64,000 bases of DNA from contig NC_084672.1 of assembly GCF_028389875.1 (NCBI RefSeq), positions 1,943,501-2,007,500 on the forward strand. Direction: 5' to 3'. This document shows, piece after piece, positions 58,061 through 64,000 of this stretch; the stretch's first letter is position 1, and each line of letters opens with the position of its first letter. Source of the stretch: Rhea pennata. Taxonomy: Eukaryota > Chordata > Aves > Rheiformes > Rheidae. Under the pieces are notes generated by a model. It had not been told where the DNA came from and made no database searches. It saw only the letters and a list, made by a program, of their open reading frames with translations. The translations under genes and the position numbers were made by a program.

Positions 58061-60399
58061 TTACAGAATTTATCTTTAAATGACATTTCCCAAGTGCAAT
58101 GGACAGACTAAAAGGAAGAACAGCTTAACTTGTTATTCTGCTTCTGTGCAGATCTTGCCATTTCCCAGTTTCTTGCCTCCCTCCTAAGTCCCAAGGAAAG
58201 CCGTGGCGGCCCATCCCTCTCCAGTACTCTAAGGCTCACCACCTGAAGAGGAACAGTCCAGATACCACATCTGAATATGCACTTTTAAACAGTAATATAG
58301 ATCTCCCATTATGATTAAAAACCTTTTTTTAAAAAAAAACAACCAAACAAAAAAAACCCTTCCTCTGAAGGGTTGGACATTGGCCATAGCCAAATGATGT
58401 GCTGGTGGCCCTAAAGACAATCCTCAGGAACCTCTTGGCTCCTGGCTGATGTGTCCAGGCTGGATGCTGAGGACTACAAACTCATCCCCAGAGCCATCGA
58501 GAGGGTATTTTTCTTCCAGCCAGCTCAGCGAGAACTACAGCTACTCTGTCTTCTGCAGCATGGAGCTCTCCTCAAATTGCTCAGTTCCTTCCTATTGCAG
58601 GGCCCTGGGGCACCGTGGGGTGAGTGTGTGCATTCACGTCAGGAGGATTTTTGCTGTTCTCTTCCTGTGGCACATAGTAACCTCTAGGGCTCTTCCTGTA
58701 CTTCTGTCCTGAAAGTCTAAAATTTATTACAGGGTTTTGGTTTTGGCTGTGGCACACAGGAGTCTATTTGCCCATCTGCAGATCATTCTTTCCACGGCCG
58801 TTTTGCTTTTGATATTTGCTGTTAAACCAGCAACTGTTCTTGGCATGTCCCTTGGTGCTTAAGCTAACAAAATGAGGTAACTTCTAGCAAAGGTATGTCT
58901 CATGATGACTCTTAAAAAATTAAGGCAACCGAAATATAATTGAAGTGTGCTTTTGCAAGTGTTGTTGAGGTTAGAAAGAGCAGTAGAAGAAGAAAAGAGA
59001 GAGTGGCCCAAGGCTGATCGTGTATGTCAACATTAGCAAGCTGTCAACAGCAGAAGCAGATCTGTAGCATGAAACGGCTGGTGCAGCATCGCGGGGATGG
59101 AGGTGGCTTGCTCCGCACCGGCTCTAGCCCGGGCTGTGGCTGCAGTGCATCCGGAGCACTTTGCCCTTAGGCTCATTTGGATCAGCTCAACCTCTGAGCT
59201 TCAAGGTCTCTCTGTGACGAGGATCCAAGACCTCTCTGAGATGAGGATCAAAGCGTGGTATCTCTGAAGGATCAGGAGATTCACACCAAAACGCACGCCT
59301 CACCCAAGCTCTAACAGACGCACCCTCAGACGCGTACCTCAGCCCATGCCTCACCGTAAGCGCACCAACGGTCTCAGCGACACCAAACAGAACCGGACAG
59401 ACAATAAAAGCTGATTTAGCATTTCCTTCAAATGGGGCCTGAGCGTTCCCCTGGCTCAGAAAAGAAAGGGAGCAAAAATGCAGTCTAAACGTTGAGAAAC
59501 AGGTTTTTATCAACAGAAAGAAAGGGGGGGGGAAGCAAATTACTGCAATGATTTACACAAGCTCCTAAGTTTTTGCCACCCGGACCTTGAAGGAAGTGCT
59601 GCACACACACATAAAATACGCCCCCCACCAGAAAAGGAAACGGCCTGGAAACTACAAGGAAGAACGAAGCAGCCTGCATTTCACTAGTATCTCAGTAATG
59701 AAGTTTGTGCAATTAAAACAAACAAGCTGTTTTTTAAACTACTAGAAGTTCTCAATAAGCTCATATCGAGTTACAGGCCTAAACACCTTCCACATCTGGT
59801 GCCAAATAACATACCTGTGTGCTGTCAGAAAAATTAAATAAATCAAGTATTGAATGATCAAATATGAACAAACTGTCAAATCATACTCTGTCCTAGGAGC
59901 AGAAAAGGTATCGATATAAAACCATATATGAATGATTGCATGGAGTCCTTCCAAAAACACAGAAAAGAACAAAAATATATCACCACTAGTTGGCTTGAAA
60001 AAAAATTCCTTTGACTCTCACCCAAGGTCATTGAATAAATGACCAAGGCCACGAAAACCACTTCCATTCTCCGACTTGTATTTTAATGCCACCGTTTCCT
60101 AACGGGAGCCTTTATCCAGTGAAAATCGCGGCTCCCCCGAGTCAGACGGCCAGATTTCCCCATCGTGGGAGCAGACCTCAGCGGTGCCGCTCTGATTTAC
60201 ACCAGCCGAGCGTTTACCCCAGCATCTCCCATTAAATGCAAGCAGGCAGATGCACGTTTATGGGACAATGAACTTTTCCACGGATGCCGCTCCGAGTGCT
60301 TTGCTGTTACTGCCTTAATAAACCCGCGCGTTCCAGGGCTGCGGCAGCTGCCTTCGCCGGGAGTCGGAGCAGCGAGCTCCAGCGGAAAGGCCGCAGCTT

Positions 60400-61260
60400 A
60401 AAAAATCATGTTTAATTTAAAAATTAGAAACTGGAGCAGGCTGTGAGCACAGAGGTTGATTGAAACAAAATTTAAATTCCTGTCAAGCCCATTTAAACAC
60501 AGGGGCCCTTCATAGACAATTAGCCGCTCCCTGTGAACGCGGAATAAACTCAGGCCTGGTCACTGTTAGAAGAGAGCAGCCCTACTGTGAGGAGCTGGAA
60601 AAAAATTAACTAAAATCAGGCTGTATGAAATATTTAGCCTCCCAGTTTATCACAGGGGTTTGAAAGTGTAAACAAGACAAAAATCGATTCCTCGGTGCCC
60701 TCCAATCAATCCCCCAAAATGGTTAGGGCATCTGTTTCTGCTAAATTTTGTTTACTCTGGCAGATTTGCCTTAATTGCAGTTGTTTATCTCCCATTGTCC
60801 CCGGGGCCCTAATCTCCCGATTACTAATACTTAACACTCATTTCACATCTAAAGCTACTTCTAATCCTCAACAGGTTTCTGGGGCTCTTAAAATTATTGA
60901 AACGGCGGAGACAGGCGCTGCGGCCTCTTTGTGCGGGGAACATTTCCTGATCCGCTACCAGCTGGGTCCGATCACCACCGGGGAGGGCCACAACAAAGGT
61001 GCTAAAAGGCTCTTTCACAGGCTCCGCCGGGAATTCAGCGGATAAAAAAGCGCTTTGATGGAAAAAATCCGAACAAGAGGGCTGTAACAGTCCAGCCAAA
61101 TAAAGTTACTGTCATAATCAAATGCTGTCAATCACAATGAAAATCCAATTAAAAATCTTTCAGTGCAGCCCTCTTAAGTAGAAAAATGTCCCCTATTTAT
61201 ATGCGTTTTTTTGTCAACGGCACAAATTAGAAAGTAGTATTAATTGATTTTTTACTACTT
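60400..61260. promoter_or_regulatory. Candidate enhancer block with exact PBX-MEIS site in MAP2K5 intron
   Basis: About 860 bases without repeats. Elements include TTTAATTTAAAAATTAG, ACAATTAGCCGC, CCAATCAATCCCCC, GCCTTAATTGCAG, CGATTACTAATAC and, at 61125-61134, CTGTCAATCA, whose reverse complement TGATTGACAG is the textbook PBX-MEIS composite. The homogeneous, repeat-free character argues for constraint; conservation was not measured. Confidence 0.4.
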
Positions 61261-62307
61261 TAGGTCCTGATCCTCCAGCTGAATTTCTGTGCATGCAAGA
61301 ATCAACCAGCACAAATCTGATTAAAGGATTTGAGACATAATGCACACAGGTCACTAAGAAGCCATATCTGTATCTCCTGCTTTATACTCTGCTTATTCAT
61401 AGGCAATTATTACTATTATTTAATACTGCAGGAGCGTCTTGAGGTGCTAATTAGAATACAGACCCACAATAGCCGGTACTATACAAATGTCAGCAGTTTT
61501 AATCTGCAGTGGGTCTGAATCAATTTAAAATTCCAATTTTATTATAAGAATAAATATTACACATAGGTTTCCAAAGCTGCCTGTTACAGCAAATTCTACA
61601 ATGAATTTGAAAGCAACGGGAAGAATAATGTGCTGGGAATTACAGATACGACTCTTATTTTAGAGCTGCTAACAGTCTTTTTTTTTTAATATATATAAAC
61701 ACGGAGGGAAGGCAATCAACATAAAAATATCAGTAACACAAACACACAAGCTCTCAATGCATCTTCACTGAAAGACTGTAATTCTGCTACCAAAACTGAG
61801 ATGTAAATATTTGTCCAAGTGTCTGGAAAACTACAGAATGAGCAGAAGTGCCAAATGAGACATTTGCTCAAATTAAACTGCAAAGCTCGGGAGACTCAGG
61901 GAACCAAAAAATATGAACTGTATTATTCTAAGCTGCTGCCAATTTGTTTTTGTCTGATTTCCTTACATTTTTAACACTTCTTTCAGCCCACTCAAGTTAT
62001 TTCTTTTCACATTTCACTGGAAAGTACTAGTACGTCACGCAGCTTTAGGGCATGTTAGAAAGAGGAAGTTAGATTTTCACATTTTCTGTAAAAAGTGATT
62101 GGCTGTTCATACAACGGGACTGCAGAACGCAGTGAATAAATATAACACCTTAAAACTCTAATGCTCTCACGTTAACCTTGTCACAATCTTAGTCTTCTGT
62201 AATTGCCGGATTTAGTGACACTGATGGAATGCATTTCTCCATTTCGATAGCTGATTTCTCAAGTGACAAAAAAGAAGCAAATCATACCCCTAAGGACAGA
62301 AACAGCT

Positions 62308-62401
62308 TTTTTCTTTTTTCTTTTTTTTTTTTTTTTTTTTTTGAGAGAAAGAGAGAGAGAGAGAGATGGAGAGAGAGAGATGGAGAGAGAGAGAAAGAAA
62401 G
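62308..62401 (+). repeat. T-run followed by GA-rich microsatellite
   Basis: T-rich tract to 62342, then (GA)n broken by GATGGA twice and ending GAAAGAAAG. Confidence 0.95.
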
Positions 62402-64000
62402 ATCCACAACCACCTTTCCCTGTTTCAGCTGAATAGGGAATTGGTTCAAGAGCCACCTGAAATCAGACACATTTTTTTCTCCAGCCCTGAGCTACGCTTA
62501 TGGAGGAAGAGAACTAACACCGAGGAACAAGCACACCCTGAGCACTAGGGTGAAATCCCAGCCTCAGTAAAGTCAACACAGATTTTGTCATCAACCTCAA
62601 CATGCTCAACATTTCACTCCTTGTCTGCTGAATGACTGAACTCATAGCTTGAAGAGACAGCTTAAAATTTATCATATTTGTAACAGCTAGAACACACTGA
62701 GTCTGCACTTTGTTCCTGAGAAATCAGAAGACAGCCCTTGCATCCACAGCTGGTACGTGCTTCGGTTTCTGTCAAAAGTTCTCCTTGTTGTGGGGTGAAT
62801 GAACTAGGATCACTGGGACAGAGAAGAGTCTCACTGCTTGCAAACAGAGCTATCCATCACAGGTTCAAGCAGTGACAATTTTCCGCTGGACAAACCATCG
62901 CTGATGGGAGATTCTGCACTGGCTGAGGAAAAAAAAACAATAATAATAAAAAAAAGAGATGTTTGCAAGCAGTCAAAGAATGAAATTTCTTGGCTCACTG
63001 TGATCCAGCAATGACACATAAACATCTAGCTAGATATAGACAGAAAACATTTATCCAGAAAGCTCTCTTCAAAAGATTTACTGCAGGCACTTGAGAAAAG
63101 GAAAGTGCAGACAAATCTCTGCTCTTTCTCTAAAGATAATATGTCATCAAAAACCCAGCCTGTACAGCAAGCCCAGGTATTCACTCAACTACGTTACAGT
63201 AGTGGAATTGAAAAGCCAAATTATCCATTGGGGAAATCCTATTTATTGGCAAACATAAGTGGCAGTATTTTATTGGCTTTGTTCTGAAGTTTGATACAAA
63301 AATCCAGGTAGGATTATGCTGATCCTCCATTTGTTTGTTTAAACTACAAAAGTCCTTCCTAAGAGCTACAAACAACAGTCTAACGCAACAAGCAGCAAAC
63401 AGGTTCAGCTCTGCATTGTAGGAAGTGCTGCTGGCCAGATTCTTTAGAATATAGCTACTTAAATGCTCCTCATTTTGGTTCACTATACCTGTTGGGGATG
63501 GGGCACAGCCAGCCAGGATCCACTTTTGAGAGTCAGTAATATGCTGACCTTAAGAAAACACATCTAAGCATAGAAACGAATGTTCTAACTGAAAAAATGG
63601 TGATTGTAGCTAATGAGATCAGAGTGCCTGGTGTAAATGCTATTCCCGAAAACAAGAACACGGGGATTGCGGAATGCACATAAATGGGGAGCTTCTGCAC
63701 AACGCTCAGAAAAGATGAAGAAAACCATGTCTTTTGGCAAGTCATTGTTTTTGACATGGAAGATGTATAATTTACTATACAATCTTCCAAATTAATGAAA
63801 TGTCAACATAAAAAGTATGAGCAATTTAATTTTTTTTAAAGGAGAAAAGCTAGAAGTTATGATTCCAATTTGGAGACTTAAACAGAAATCAGAAGATCTA
63901 TTCAAAAGTAATTCAGTGTAGAAGTTAACAGTATCCTTGGCCAAAAAATATTTTGTCTTCTTAACCCATACTTTCATTGAGAAATCCAAATGCAACATCT

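Larger units (their letters stand above)
47514..64000 (-). other. MAP2K5: MAP2K5 last intron (to window end)
   Basis: I looked on the minus strand for the preceding MAP2K5 exons (those encoding PVGEFSEPFVHFITQC and KQPKERPAPEELM, and PYPQIQKNQGSLMPLQ) and did not find them, so this 16.5 kb is read as one intron. It holds an ancient SINE relic near 51.1 kb, a GGCAA pentamer array at 53.64 kb, a GA-rich microsatellite at 62.3 kb and several low-repeat AT-rich blocks that resemble conserved noncoding DNA. No other gene is recognised. Confidence 0.7.

Noticed and set aside
59742-60067. Hydrophobic minus-strand frames near 59.9 kb suggesting a membrane protein
   Set aside because: AT-rich codons give Phe/Ile/Leu/Tyr by composition; two overlapping frames, no homology, inside the MAP2K5 intron.
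47514-64000. Additional MAP2K5 exons
   Set aside because: Searched for the two preceding conserved exons by their expected peptide words on the minus strand and found none; they are assumed to lie beyond the window.

Overview
This is a vertebrate nuclear window, most likely from a bird. CR1 LINE fragments are the recognisable interspersed repeats, with a few very old MIR/AmnSINE-like SINE remnants. There are no Alu or L1 elements, introns are compact, and CpG islands are extremely GC-rich with long poly-C and pentamer runs. Another sauropsid cannot be excluded. No prokaryotic, phage, CRISPR or viral gene was seen.

Three genes lie head-to-tail on the minus strand, in the order MAP2K5, SKOR1, PIAS1 (right to left), the same order as at human 15q23. 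(1) The left end, about 1-11727, is PIAS1 intron 1. PIAS1 exon 1 (MADSAELK, then a splice donor) is at 11728-11751 inside a CpG island carrying YY1 and NRF1 motifs. (2) About 12.1-33.0 kb is intergenic. It holds a 1.3-kb CR1, SINE relics, simple repeats, a small CpG cluster near 23 kb and a GC-rich minisatellite at 32.2-32.5 kb. (3) SKOR1 spans about 33.0-39.1 kb. All eight coding exons were reconstructed by hand. Every junction is GT-AG and in phase, and the product is 858 residues, from the SKI/DACH and Smad4-binding-like domains to the C-terminal coiled coil. (4) About 39.2-47 kb is the SKOR1 upstream region: CpG island interleaved with AT-rich homeodomain-type islands, a 32-33-bp minisatellite and a second CpG cluster near 44.3-45.1 kb. 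(5) The terminal coding exon of MAP2K5 (MEK5) is at 47409-47513. Everything to the right, up to 64000, reads as MAP2K5 intron and contains several blocks with the texture of conserved regulatory DNA.

The genes are not an operon. PIAS1 is a SUMO E3 ligase, SKOR1 a neural corepressor and MAP2K5 a MAPK kinase. The shared theme is probably regulatory: in humans the MAP2K5/SKOR1 interval is a restless-legs-syndrome association locus, and MEIS1 has been linked to SKOR1 control. Here TGATTGAC-type PBX/MEIS motifs sit at the SKOR1 promoter and an exact TGATTGACAG sits in the MAP2K5 intron. I did not find a wholly new molecular system. The best leads are these motif-bearing noncoding blocks, GGGCC-type arrays in SKOR1 introns (one touching a splice donor), and two short inverted repeats of homeodomain type.
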